A DNA stretch of 64,000 nucleotides from Chloranthus sessilifolius. Taxonomy: Eukaryota > Streptophyta > Magnoliopsida > Chloranthales > Chloranthaceae. This document shows, in pieces, positions 1 through 10,524 of this stretch. The position numbers and the translations under genes are program-made. Every line of letters begins with the position of its first letter. Position 1 is the stretch's first letter. The stretch spans positions 145,618,060-145,682,059 of the forward strand of contig CM037586.1 in NCBI GenBank assembly GCA_021018995.1, written 5' to 3'. The notes under the pieces are model-generated. The model was not told the origin of the DNA. It did no database searches and worked only from the letters and a program-made list of their open reading frames with translations.

Positions 1-2122
1 ATCAAGTCCGCTTACTCAGCTCACAAAGAAAAATGCTAAGTTTGATTAGACTGATCATTGTGAGAAGAGTTTCCAAGAACTCAAGACGCGTCTGACTACA
101 GCACCAGTGTTAGCTATACCTTCTGGCAGAGGAGGTTTTGCCATATACAGTGACGCTTTTTACAGTGGTTTGGGTTGTGTTCTCAACCAGCACAAAAAGG
201 TTATCGCGTATGGCTCTAGACAGCTCAAGGAACACGAGAAGAATTATCCTACGCATGATCTGGAGTTAGCGGCAGTGATCTTTGCTTTGAAGATCTGGAG
301 GCACTACTTATACGGTGAAACATTTGACATCTTTACCGACCATAAAAGTCACAAGTATCTGTTTACCCAAAAGGACTTGAACATGTGACAGCGCAGATGG
401 ATGGAGTTTTTAGAGGATTACGACTGTTCCATTCAATATTATCCTGGGAAGGCCAATATTGTGGCAGATGCTTTGAGCAAAAAGTCTTCAGCACAGTTGT
501 CACATCATATTACCAGAGTACAGCAGTGGCATCTACTTGAGGACCTGGCCTTATGCGATACACTGATATACGTCAGAGGTTCAGGAGCATTGATGACTAC
601 CATTGTTATACGGCCCACATTGTTTGATAATGTGCGTAACCTCCAGATGATTGATGATGAGCTGATGGCCATTAGAAAGGATGTGATCAACAGGATCAAG
701 CCTGATTTCTCTATCAAAGATGATGGTACTTTTCTATTCAGAGATTGGATGTGCATACCTAATAATAAAGATCTTAAAGATACTATTTTAGAAGAAGCGC
801 ACAAGTCGATGTATGCTATACATCCTGGGAGTACCAAGAAGTATCAGGATCTCAAGCGAAGCTTTTGATGGAGAGGACTAAAGAAAGATGTTTCGAATTT
901 CGTTTCTCGATGTTTGGTCTGCCAACAGGTGAAAGTAGACCATCGGAACCTAGCAGGGTTGTTGCAACTATTATCAGTGCCAGAGTGGAAATGGGAAGTC
1001 ATTTCTATGGATTTTATATTAGGATTACCGAGGACATTAAGGAAGAACAATGTCATCAGGGTAATTGTTGATAGACTAACAAAGTCTGCACATTTTTTAT
1101 CGTACCGTACTATGTTTATAGCCAACAAGCTTGCAGAGCTATACATGAAGGAAATAGTTCGGTTACATGGCATACCAGTCAGTATAGTGTGCGATCGAGA
1201 TCCGCTTATACGTCGCAATTCTGGCAGCGATTTCAAGAAGGCATGGGATCTAAACTGGAGTTTAGCTCAGCGTTTCATCCTCAGATAGATTGACAGACTG
1301 AGAGAGTGAATCAGATCATAGAGGATATGTTGCGTGCATGCATGTTGGACTTTCATGGTTCATGGGATCAGCATTTGCCTCTGATCGAGTTCGCTTACAA
1401 CAACAGCTATCAGTCTAGTATTGGGATGGCGCTGTATGAAGCTTTGTATGGACGACGATGTAGGTCTCCTTTGAACTGGAAAGAAGTCGGTGAAAAACTC
1501 GTTTTGGGACCTGATATCGTGGACAGTGCAACCGAGACTGTTCGATTGATCCGTGAGAGATTGAGGGTTGCTCAAAGTCGCCAAAAGAGCTATGCTGATC
1601 TCCATCGGACGCACATTAAGTTTCAGGTATACTTAAATGCATTCAAGAAACTTACGATTCCCTATTAAATTAGTTAGCTATGGAATTAATATTTGTTTTC
1701 AGGTGGGGGACGAGGTCTTTGTGAAGATCTCTCCAACAAAGGGCGTGATGCGCTTTAAAAAATGGGGAAAGCTGAGTCCTCGATATATTGGACCCTTTGA
1801 GGTGCTCGGACGGGTTGGCGAAATTGCGTATAGGGTTGCTTTGCCACCACAACTAGCCAGTATGCATAATGTATTCCATGTTTCTATGCTACGGCGGTAC
1901 GTGCGAGACTCGGCTCATGTGTTGGATTTCCAACCGATCGAGTTGCAAGAGGATCTGACCGTGATTGAGGAACCAATTGAGATTTTGGATCGTAGGGATC
2001 AAGTTTTGTGGACCAAGTTGATTCCACTTGTGCTCATAAAGTGGCGTAATCATACAGCTTCAGAAGCTACTTGGGAGCGCGAAGCCGAGATCCGTGAACA
2101 GTACCCACTTTTGTTTACCTGA
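1..2122 (+). pseudogene. pol: pol 3' part of element A: RNase H, integrase, chromodomain
   Basis: The RNase H region (about 60-500) shows the IYSDA and FTDHKS motifs and the linker [12 protein letters not shown]. Integrase follows: a CLVCQQVK zinc-binding half near 905-935, catalytic Asp in SMDFILGLP (about 1005) and in CDRDP (about 1190), and the Glu-containing QTERVNQ (about 1295). The C-terminal part has GKLSPRYIGPFEVLG (about 1770-1810), then a chromodomain-like tail with WRNHTASEATWE near 2040-2080. Stops occur near 386 (TGA), 866 and about 1290, with frameshifts near 1240-1300, so it is non-functional. An intron (1627-1702) separates two in-frame parts. Integrase would insert element cDNA; the chromodomain would guide it to chromatin. 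Confidence 0.85.
1627..1702 (+). other. Putative 76-bp GT-AG intron in integrase of element A
   Basis: The integrase reading frame is interrupted by 76 bp starting GTATAC and ending TTTTCAG. Removing it joins codons for Phe-Gln to Val-Gly-Asp in phase 0, exactly where element B reads straight through (DYKVGEHVFV). The interval contains a stop in the upstream frame and is AT-rich, as plant introns are. Splicing is inferred from borders, frame and the comparison with B. Confidence 0.7.
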
Positions 2123-2240
2123 CATTGGAGGTAATTTTATGAATTTCGCTTAAAAATTCATTCTCATAATTGAGTGCTTCTCATGTGTAGACAAGCATAT
2201 TTTGACTTGTATAATCTGCTATTACGGGTGCGGTATGTGA

Positions 2241-2252
2241 GGTATATATACC
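2241..2252 (+). promoter_or_regulatory. TATA-like palindrome GGTATATATACC between pol and aORF (A)
   Basis: This sits about 120 bp past the pol stop and 446 bp before the aORF ATG, and is followed by sequence with no coding look. It could be a core promoter for the aORF, but the palindromic array lies downstream of it, unlike in element B, so the assignment is weak. Confidence 0.3.
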
Positions 2253-2322
2253 CTCACTTTCGAAATGCGGTTCATTCCCATTGTGGAAGTGACTACATTA
2301 ATAAGTCGCTTAACTGTCTTAC

Positions 2323-2463
2323 TTGATCGATCAATTTAGTGAATTGATCAATCAATTGAGTGATTGATCGATCAACACAGGGATTGATCAATCAAATGAT
2401 ATGTGGAGCCTTGTACTCAAATTTAGTGGTTGATCGATCAATTTTAGCATTGATCGATCAATC
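2323..2463 (+). repeat. Array of palindromic 12-mers, TTGATCGATCAA type (A)
   Basis: Six copies lie in 141 bp: TTGATCGATCAA at 2323, 2430 and 2450, one at 2364, and variants TTGATCAATCAA near 2344 and 2384. Each is self-complementary or nearly so, and the sequence between them is not conserved. The array sits between pol and the aORF, where element B has a TCGATTAATCGA array. Confidence 0.9.
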
Positions 2464-2697
2464 CCGTCGTTTTAAGTGACGATGGGGGTTTTTAATCCTC
2501 ACTTTGCACGATTGAAACCATTGATCGTTCAAGAGGATCTTTCTAGTCCTTGTGTTCAAGCTACCTTCCGACGACATTCTGGCCACCTGAGTTCCTTTCC
2601 AAGCGTGGTTCGCTCGGATTTTTACTCAGTTACCTCGGTAAAACCTACCTTTTTCTCTGTTTGGGTTTATTTCCATTTTCTTTGTGTCTTTTATGCT

Positions 2698-4113
2698 ATG
2701 GGACCGAGGACCAAGAATACCTCGCGTAAGATCCCTACGTCACGGATTCGACCATCCGTACCACCACCCGAACCTGTCGCCCAATCCGCCGGGCTACCCG
2801 TGGCACCTGTTGTGAACGTGGTTCCACCCGTTCAAAACCCCCCATTGACCCAAATCACCTGCGAAGACCCAAATCAATGGTGGGCTTCTAAGTCATTTCT
2901 ACCCAAGTGCATCTTCGACTCTACGATTTTCGAGGATCGGCCTGAGATGACTTGGGCCATCGATTATATAAAAAAACTACGGTTGAAACCCTTACTCGAG
3001 CCGTTACATGATCACTATTGTCCTCGTATCGTGCGGCTCTTCTTTTAAAATCTCCAACGGGGCGATAGCTGTCACCAGTTGATCACCACCATTGACGGCT
3101 TTTAATATAAATTTAATCAATTTCACATCGCGACTGCTATACGTTGCCCTTTGGTATATGTTGAGACCTGTGGCTTAGCGCCACCCTACATCAAAGACGT
3201 CGCATTTAATGACGTCTTCACCAAAATGACCCAGGGTCAGCATGGATTAGGGAAATTCATTACGCGTGCCCAACTGCCTGACCGGTTGTGGATGCTTGAT
3301 ACGTATATCAAGTGTGCCCTCAACCCCTTTTTACAAAAGTCCGCACGGAGCGGCATCGCACAATAGGTGCTCTTTTCAACTTTTGAGAACCGTTGGTTCT
3401 CGGTTGCGAATTTGGTCCTCAATGGCCTAATCAACGCCAAAGAGCTGATGTCTGAAAAGACAAAGGTTGCATTGAAGAAACAAATTCCTTACGCTTGCTT
3501 GATCACTCTGATGGTCGAGCACTTTATCTCGCTTCGAGAGGCCTATAGTTTGGCTCTCGGCAAGCCAAGACTGACCAACAACACACAGGTCTTTCGGCTC
3601 AAGGATTGGACCAAGAGTTATAATCTTTTGGTCAAACGATTACCCGATGGTGAAGAGGAGGCCACAGAGCCGGTACTGCCTGCCGTTGCCAAGGGCGCTG
3701 AGCCAGCAGAGAGAGTTCCTGGGGAGGGGGCTGATCCGCCACCTCGACCGGCGGTATCTCCACGACCTACCCCTATACACCGACCTGCCCATGCCTCTAC
3801 ATCGCGCGGCCCTGCTCCTTCTACCGTGGACGTGGAAGCGATGCTTCATGAGCTCATGGAGGGTAACCGGCGTATCCACGAGCGGCTGGACGAGATAGAG
3901 GAGTTCCAGCGTCAGGCTCATCACCAGCTGGATTACCATGAGGGCATGCACGAGCTCATGATGCAGCACTTGTACGCCACCACGTCGACGCCGATGATAG
4001 CTCATGCACGTCAGCATATCATGGATCCTCGCGACTACAGTACTCAGCCACCTCGACCTAGCAAACCTGCTCCTGATGAGGCCAGACCATTCGACATCCC
4101 GGTAGGTACTTAA
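2698..4113 (+). pseudogene. Additional 3' ORF (aORF) of element A, plant-transposon-protein type
   Basis: About 472 codons in one frame from ATG 2698 to TAA 4113, broken by in-frame stops at 3046, 3103 and 3364 but with no frameshift. Visible blocks: a basic, Pro-rich N-terminus (MGPRTKNTSRK), an NQWW segment, YCPRIVRLF just before the first stop, LPDRLWMLDTYIKC (about 3270-3320), IPYACLITLMV (about 3485), a Pro-rich stretch (about 3710-3820) and a probable coiled coil (about 3835-3960). The same blocks occur in order in the aORF of element B. It resembles the family annotated as putative plant transposon protein, found in Athila-type elements; that match is from memory of the family pattern. 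Function is unknown. The in-frame TTT TAA and TAG stops suggest decay. Confidence 0.75.
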
Positions 4114-4313
4114 TTTTACTTTTGTACATAACCTGTTACTGTTTATATCAGTATATATATATGTAAATTATCTAGTTATTAATCTATTTTTTTTGTATAA
4201 ATTTTTTTCTGCATACCTATTTACTTTTGCCTGATATCTTCGCCTGCTCATTCTGCTTTATTCCATTTGTTAGCCTTAAGGCAACACCATTATCTGACTA
4301 CACCTCCCTGACA

Positions 4314-4345
4314 TTTTCGAGGACGAAAATTCCTATGAGGGATAA
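4314..4345 (+). promoter_or_regulatory. Conserved 3' hairpin box and polypurine tract of element A
   Basis: TTTTCGAGGACGAAAATTCC (4314-4333) is identical in element B at 58123-58142. Its core ATTTTCG-AGGA-CGAAAAT is a perfect 7-bp stem with a 4-nt loop. A purine-rich stretch (4337-4345) then leads to the LTR, as expected for plus-strand priming. Confidence 0.75.
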
Positions 4346-5540
4346 TGTAATGACCCTAAAACTTTAAACAAGAACCCGACTGCTTCGATATGCATGCTCG
4401 ATACAGAAATCAAGATAAATTTAAAAAATTTTAAATTAGTATTATTGGAAATAATATTAATCCTTGGTAAGGTGAAGTCATGCGTGACTTCGTGTGTAAG
4501 TCTGAGTCTTGTATGACGCCGATGCTGCGTGTTACGCCATAGAGACCGTGTAAGTGCTCCATACCGGAGTTTAAGTTAGGTAAAATAGAAATATCAGAGA
4601 TATTTCTGTTTCTTAGCTTATAAGAGGGGGAAGAAGGTTAGGATACCTATTTTCATCCTCTTCTTCTTCTTGTTCCTGAGGAACCCTAGCTAGGAGATGT
4701 GTTGAGATCGGTTTTGTGAGAGACCACAGTTGAGTGAGAGACCCAAATTAGTGATTGCTCGATTTGAGAGCGTTGAATCGACGTCAGTACGTCGAGTGGT
4801 CTTTTGAGAATGTGTGCTGTCAAAAGGAGTCGAGATGGAGTCAAGCACCTGCTATTCTGGGTCTTGACAACGACAAACCCTCTGATTTGGAGTCCAAAAC
4901 CATTTTCGGATCACTTTACCGAGATTCCGAAAGGGCCTTTAAATAGGTGAGTTTTCAGATTTAAATTATTAAGGTTAAGACCTCATAAATATGTTAAAGA
5001 ATATGTATGAGTGTGGGTTAAGGGTCATTAATGGCTTAAGGTCCAGATAGGTGAAGAATGAGTGACAACCATTAATGGCTGAGGCCGAGGACGAGGAGAC
5101 TTATATCTAGGCGGACGAGTTTTACCCTTAGCCTGGGTATCTTAGTCTTGTATTTTGGGTTTTTATTTACTATACTCTGGATTATTGTGTGCCTGGTGGC
5201 CACCGTCTATATTTATTATTATAGATGTTTGTTTACTTGTATTATTATACAACCTGTAGGAACCACTATTAGGAACCATTATTTTGGGTGATAGATGTCC
5301 ATCACTAGTGGTTCTTCTTGGTTCCTTTTTGGGGATGTATATTCTTTTGTCTTTATATATATGCACTGTTTATTTCCTCTTCTTTTAAAGCCTTATATGA
5401 TGACTCGATCTGTCACTACTGGACAGTGTCTGCTCTGATTTTCGCTAGACGAACAAACACTCTATGATTTGTTTTGGGGATCATCCAGAGCATGATCCTG
5501 ATGGCATGGATTTTTGGGCACGAAAATCTGGGTTGTCACA
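4346..5540 (+). repeat. 3' LTR of element A
   Basis: Starts TGTAATGACCC right after the polypurine tract and ends GGTTGTCACA, matching the style of element B's LTR ends. It is about 1195 bp. Only this copy is in the window, so the borders rest on termini and context rather than on a paired LTR. No protein is recognised; the small ORF at 4755-4946 and the minus-strand ORF near 5163-5366 look incidental. Confidence 0.75.
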
Positions 5541-5753
5541 CGCCGTCACCTTCGCCATGACTTTTAAAAACTGTAGCAAATTAAAATGAGGAAGAAGATG
5601 ATGTTTTTGTGCGTTAAAGAAAGGGGGTAATTTGAACTTTTTACTCTCCTTTGGGTCAGCTAGGGTCCCAACTGGTCAGTTTGGGTAAAGGTGAAAATAT
5701 AGGGCCTCTAACGTAAAAGGTATATCTGACAGGGTCGATCAAGTAAATTTCCC
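5541..5753 (-). repeat. Terminal fragment of a MULE-like element
   Basis: This reads as the reverse complement of 38225-38435: shared stretches include the AATGAGGAAGAAGA region, the run AAAGAAAGGGGGTAATTTG and the terminal GTAAATTTCCC. It therefore carries one terminal inverted repeat and loses its inner part exactly where the LTR of element A begins. Confidence 0.75.
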
Positions 5754-7290
5754 ATGTTTAAATTATTGAACGGCATGGCGGGTTTTAATATTTCATACAT
5801 TAGATCTTAAGATCTCATATGTGGGTTATGATCTCAAGATCTAATGAGTGTTATCACCTAATTGTCTGACCCAATATGATATTGTTCCATTATGGACTTA
5901 AGTCCTCGAATCGATTTTTTTTTTTGAACATGGATGTTCCATTTTTTTTTCTGGACTTAAGTCCTCTAAAACATCTTTCGTATTATAAAGTTGTTTGTTA
6001 GTTTTTTAGAAATCTTATAAGTTAATTAAATGATATCTTTATTTACACCAACAATTATGAAGTTAGAATCTATGATTGCAAATAACACTACTCATTATTT
6101 AAAGGAAATTATGAAGCTTAATGGGTCTTTCTTAGGCTGCATTTGGGTTAGCTCTTTCAGGGCAAAGAGCAGCTCTATTGCTCTTTGGCTCCGGCAGAGA
6201 ACTGCTTTTATGTTTGATAAAACAGCTCCTCGCCCCATTTGCTCTGGTGGGGAGTTGTTTTAAGTGATAAAACTGCTCTCTGTCTACTCTATGCCAGAGC
6301 AGATTTTATCTGCTCTGACAAAGAGCTGCTTCTGCTCTTATAAGACTTTTGCGACACAACCGATGGTTTCACCGTTCATAGCATTGACTGCCTTGGATCA
6401 GATGTTAGGTGTAATCTTTCATACTAATCATGCACACATTAAATTTTGAGGTCAGGGAACATATATCAAATGGCCAAATGTTGATTACGTGTGGCACACA
6501 TCCGTGATAAAAATGCACTATGGTACGCCATCATCATGATCACTTGAAGGAAGTGTGCCGCGTGTAATTAACATTTGACTGTTTGATAGTTGGGACATGA
6601 TCTTAAGTTCTAATGTGTGAAAGATTGGAACAAAAAACAATCTCTATCATCTGATTCAAGGCAGCCAATTGTGTGAGAGGTGAAACCATAGTTGCGCCCA
6701 AGAATCTTTTGTTGCAAAAGTCCCTACCTTTTTTATATTTAAAAAAATTTCTCACAACCTGTGAGAGACAAGTGCATTCCAGGTATCAACTACTAGTATT
6801 TTTCATTAAAAAAAAAATTAAACTAGTTTAGGAGATTATCCATCTCGTTGCGCCCACGTCCTAGACCCCTTGAAAATCATTGATTTCTTGGGATCAGATG
6901 GTGGAGACTGTGTTTCACCCTGATATTTCACACAATAAATCTTGAGATGATGGTGCACCTATCAAGAGATCATTTTTTTATTCCATGTGTCACAGATTCC
7001 CAAAAAAGGGTCCATGAATCATATGGCACACATCATAGATTCCTAATAAATCGTGCTTCTTCTGAGATGAAGAATAGAGCATCATGTTGGTATGCGCTTT
7101 TTTTGGGTTCCTTTCGATCCCTGAAAGAAGTGGCCCAATTCGGTCCAAGTGGACTTTGGCAAAGGCGGTAGAATAATAAACTAAGAAATATTAAATGTTG
7201 AAAGAAAAAAGGTGAATCTTAAATGAAGAGTACCTGGATTGATGCGATCGTCAGCTGCAGATATTTATCGATGTTGCAACACGTCACTAA
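5754..7290. repeat. Patchwork of fold-back and MITE fragments, no gene seen
   Basis: Pieces of the fold-back family at 35738-36998 recur here, for example ATCTCAAGATCTAATG near 5840, GTGTGAAAGATTGGAAC near 6616 and CAAGAGATCATTTTTTTATTCC near 6961. At 6133-6346 a separate fragment opens GGCTGCATTTGGGTTAGCTC and is full of AGAGCAG/CTGCTCT words on both strands, like a hAT- or Harbinger-type MITE, but its second end is unclear. The ORFs at 6030-6449 and 6947-7171 show no recognisable protein. Confidence 0.5.
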
Positions 7291-7295
7291 TCACC

Positions 7296-7515
7296 ATAGA
7301 TCAAAATTTCGTCCGATACCAATACGTATCGGACGATACGTATCGGTATCGGAGGTCACCGATACGATACATTGAATGTATTATATCGGTCATTTATATG
7401 TATTTACCTGGACGATACATTCAATGTATCGTCCGGTACTATCCGATACTGATATGTATCGTCTGATACATATTGGTTTTGGGCTCGAACGATACGTATC
7501 GGTTTTCCGCTTTTT
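7296..7515. repeat. CGATACGTATCGG-type palindromic repeat block
   Basis: About 220 bp made of overlapping words built on GATACGTATC and ATACATTGAATGTAT, many self-complementary. A related, more degraded block lies inside the hAT-like element near 37770-37990. It has no coding content that I recognise. Confidence 0.7.
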
Positions 7516-7692
7516 TGATCCATGCTGATCACGCTTTAAGAAGAGCTGGGGCTTGCAGGTTGACTCCTTTACTTAACGTCGGTCGGCCAACTTCAACAAC
7601 TTTGGGTTACCTATTATCCAACTTGTTTGGCCTTCTTACTTCTGCTAGGATTTCAATGAATCTAATCACCTAATCGTACTGGAAATCTAATT

Positions 7693-7794
7693 GGCCTGGT
7701 CTCCTGATCCTACTAGGAGTCTAATTGATCTAGTCTCATGATCCTACTGTGAGTCTAATTAATTTAGTCTCCTAATCCTATTGGGAGTCTAATT
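7693..7794. repeat. 34-bp tandem repeat, three units
   Basis: Units start at 7693, 7727 and 7761 and share the frame ..TGGTCTCCTGATCC..GGAGTCTAATT with about six to nine differences between neighbours. The array ends at an A-run. Nothing else is recognised between it and the MITE at 7900. Confidence 0.8.
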
Positions 7795-7899
7795 AAAAAA
7801 AAGGGTTGTGGCATGTTATGCTAAGGAGGATCGGCCCCGTTCTCGTGTACCCTTCGTAAGCTCCCTTGGACAAATCGGGTGACTAAGTATTATTTTATA

Positions 7900-8161
7900 G
7901 GGATAATTAGATAAGCATGCCTCAAAAACTAACTTTTTAGCAAAAAAGACCCGACCTCAAACGTTTTCGAAAAACAGTGGTTTCACATATTTTAGAAGTT
8001 CAAAAATTGTGAAAGCACTGTTTTAAATAAATAAATAAAGAGTTCTTTCACGAATTTTTAAAGTTCCAAAATCCGTGAAAGCACTATTTTTCTAAAATGT
8101 TTGAGGTCGAGTCTTTTTTGCTAAGAAGTTTATTTTTGAGGCATTGTTTTCTAAAGTGTCC
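7900..8161. mobile_element. 262-bp MITE, MULE-type, with 9-bp target duplication
   Basis: The two ends form an inverted repeat of about 80 bp with shared blocks ATGCCTCAAAAA and TTAGCAAAAAAGAC. It is flanked by a perfect 9-bp direct repeat TATTTTATA (7891-7899 and 8162-8170), the size made by Mutator-like transposases. It has no coding capacity and is a non-autonomous passenger. Confidence 0.85.
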
Positions 8162-8170
8162 TATTTTATA

Positions 8171-8660
8171 AATATTAAAGATTTAAAAACTGAATTTGAA
8201 CTTAGAATTGAGAATTAGGAATTAGAAACCGAGATCGAGAATTAAGAATTTAGAACTAAAATGAAGAATTCGAACTAGCATTAAGAACTAGAAAGAAAAT
8301 TACGAATTAGAAAGAAAATTAGGAACTAGAAAGAAAAATTAAGAACTAGAACTAGAATTAGGAACTAGAACTTTCTAAAAGGAAGAAGCTCAGAAGAGAA
8401 AATTGTGTAGAAGAGAATTATGCATTAAATGGCTGGGGGGTAGAGGTCTATTTATAGACTTTTACTAGAAATCCTAGTGTAACTCTAATTCCTAATTCAA
8501 ATAAAAGGAATATCCAAATTCTTAATCCTAGTGTAACTCTAATTCCTAATTATTTTAAAACAATAAAGTAAAGTCCTAGAATGATAAGGAAACTGATCAT
8601 ATATCTAATAAAATAAATGTATCCTATTTTCTAAAATAAAATAATAAAGAGATTAATCCT
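8171..8660. repeat. Purine-rich AATTAAGAACTAGAA-type repeats and a short direct repeat
   Basis: From about 8200 to 8370 the strand is a loose tandem array of 12-18 bp words such as AATTAGGAACTAGAA and AATTAAGAACTAGAA. A 27-bp direct repeat beginning ATCCTAGTGTAACTC follows at about 8470 and 8525. No gene is seen. Confidence 0.7.
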
Positions 8661-9110
8661 AATTCAATTAGGAGTTTTAAAATTCGTCACTTTTTGTACA
8701 GCTTCCAAAAATTGACCATAACTTCTTCGATACTTGTCGAAATTGCACATTTTTTGGCTTGTTGGAAAGTCATTTCGATAAGCTTTCAAATGTGACCAAT
8801 TTTGTATCAATCTGACTTCATTTGATACTTCAAAATAGGCCAAAATTAAAAGTAATGGGATTGACAATTGGGAAGGTTGGGGGACCTATTTGGCTCTAGA
8901 CGAGGCGTTTCCTCCTTTAATACTAATTTGAGAGTCAAGACTAACGGACTAGGGCTGCTAGCTTGACTACCTGGGGCTCTCAGAGAAGAGTTTGCGATTC
9001 TACAAGTCTAGAAGGCAGCTCAATCCCTTTTGGGAAGCCCTGGAGAGAACCTCGAATTTTCTCAAAGGGAGAAGCTTGAGGGAAAGAAGAATAGAATAAT
9101 AAATTATTTT
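8661..9110. other. Unassigned intergenic sequence
   Basis: No convincing ORF, terminal repeat or homology to other parts of the window is seen. The short ORF at 8664-8867 (minus) has no recognisable motif. Confidence 0.4.
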
Positions 9111-9440
9111 TATAGCTGAGAATAGGTTTGAAAAGACTGAGTTTGGATTGATGATTAAAGGCTTAAGGATTAAAAATTAAGAATTCAAGATTTTAAGGAT
9201 TAGGGATTGGGAACTAAGAACTGAGATCTAGAACTCAAGAATTAAGAACTAGAATAAAGAAATTAGGAACTAGAAATTAAGAACTAGATGTTAAGAACTG
9301 GGACGAAAATTAATAACTAGAATGAGAGTTAAGAATTAAAACCTAAAAGCTAAGAACTAGAATCTAAAAATTAAGAATGAGAAATTAGAAATTAAGAATC
9401 AGAGACTAGAAATTAAGAACTAGAACCTAAGAGAATACTT
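9110..9440. repeat. Second purine-rich AATTAAGAACTAGAA-type array
   Basis: Same word family as 8200-8370: many GAACTAGAA and GAATTAAGAACTAGAA units, 12-20 bp apart. The two arrays plus the text between them may be one LTR-like unit duplicated internally. Confidence 0.7.
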
Positions 9441-9589
9441 GAGGCCGAGCGCTTCTTCCTCCCTGCTACAGAGAGAACTTCGAAACTCCTAGGAAGGTCA
9501 AACTCGATAGGAGAGAGAGATTGCTAAAAAATTCCCGTGAATTAGTCGAGGTAGGGAGGTCTTTTTATAAGTATCGGGGTAATTTCGCG

Positions 9590-10353
9590 CACTATGGGCG
9601 GTGCGCAATTGGTCGGTCGGATTCAATTGCGCATCTTGTACAACACGTTTAATTTGATTATGCGCCCTGTCCAGTGTGCCTAACCACTTTGAGTCGGTCA
9701 CGGACTCAGTGAGTGACCGGTTGACTAGCTCAACCGAGTATCGTAGTTCCAACTCACTTGGAACTAATTGCGCGCCCTGTGTAGCACACGCAATCTAATT
9801 AAGCACCTTTATCAGTGTGCTTAATCGTGGAGTTCAGACGGTCATGGAAATTAGAGACCAATTGCACGTTTGTGGTGGAGTATGTAATCGATTGTGCGCG
9901 GTGGTGAGGGCGCGTAATCGAGCCTTCAGGTGATTTATGAAACACAGAGGACTGGTCTAAGTTGGACAAATTACGCGCCAGTGGTTGGGCATGTAATCTG
10001 ATTATGTGTCCTGTCTAGGGCGCGTAATCCACTCCTAAGGCGGTCCGCGGGAAAAACGAATCTAGTCCAAGTGGGACCAATTGCGCGCATGTGTCCATGC
10101 GTGCAATCGAATTACGCATCTCTGTTAGGGGGTAAAATTTAGAAGCTCCCTCGGGTTGAGTCGGGTCTGAGCCACAGGTCTATTGTTTCAACTTGTGTTT
10201 TAACCATATACTATTATTTCAGTATATAGTCCCTGTGTTTAGAGTTTGAACTTCTTCAGAGAAGGTTAATCCTTTTTCAGAGACTGTGGGCAAGGTCAAA
10301 GGTTGACCAAATAGGTTTGTATATTTCGAGAGGACAAAATTAGAGTGTCTACA
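9590..10353 (+). repeat. Probable LTR segment with ATTGCGCGC/GCGCGTAAT repeats
   Basis: From 9590 to 10120 there are about six spaced pairs of inverted words of the type CAATTGCGCGC...GCGCGTAATC, for example at 9767, 9960 and 10077. The segment ends at about 10353 in AGAGTGTCTACA, which looks like an LTR 3' terminus, and there it abruptly truncates a minus-strand coding start. Its left border was not found, so whether this is a solo LTR or part of a larger element is open. Confidence 0.45.
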
Positions 10354-10354
10354 C

Positions 10355-10405
10355 ATCAAAGCTTGAAGAAGATGAGGGCTTCTTTAGCTTCTTTTTAGGA
10401 GCCAT
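10355..10405 (-). pseudogene. Truncated N-terminus of another aORF (MAPKKKLKKP...)
   Basis: ATG at 10405 opens 17 codons, MAPKKKLKKPSSSSSFD, then the reading is cut at about 10354 by the neighbouring LTR-like end. A CT-rich leader (10406-10524) precedes it. The short basic, Lys- and Ser-rich start is like those of the other aORFs here (MGPRTKNTSRK, MSRSKSSKRRG). The assignment rests only on this style of N-terminus and leader. Confidence 0.45.
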
Positions 10406-10524
10406 GGAACTAGAAGAGGGAAAGAGGAAGCAAAGATGAAGGAAAATGAAGAAGAGAGAAGAGCAATAGGAAAAAGAAAACAAAAAAGGAAACAGTTTAA
10501 GAAAAAAAAAATCGAAAGAAGAGG

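Larger units (their letters stand above)
1..5540 (+). mobile_element. Element A: Tekay-like Ty3/gypsy chromovirus, 3' half
   Basis: The left edge cuts this element, so gag, protease, most of reverse transcriptase and the 5' LTR lie outside. Visible in order: RNase H, integrase, chromodomain (to 2122), a palindrome-rich spacer, an additional ORF (2698-4113), a conserved 3' hairpin box and the 3' LTR (4346-5540). The integrase and C-terminal chromodomain-like tail closely resemble those of element B, which has the same layout. The placement in the Tekay/Del clade is inferred from protein motifs. The element is dead, with stops in pol and in the aORF. It abuts a MULE-like end at 5541, which suggests it inserted into that repeat. 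Confidence 0.85.
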
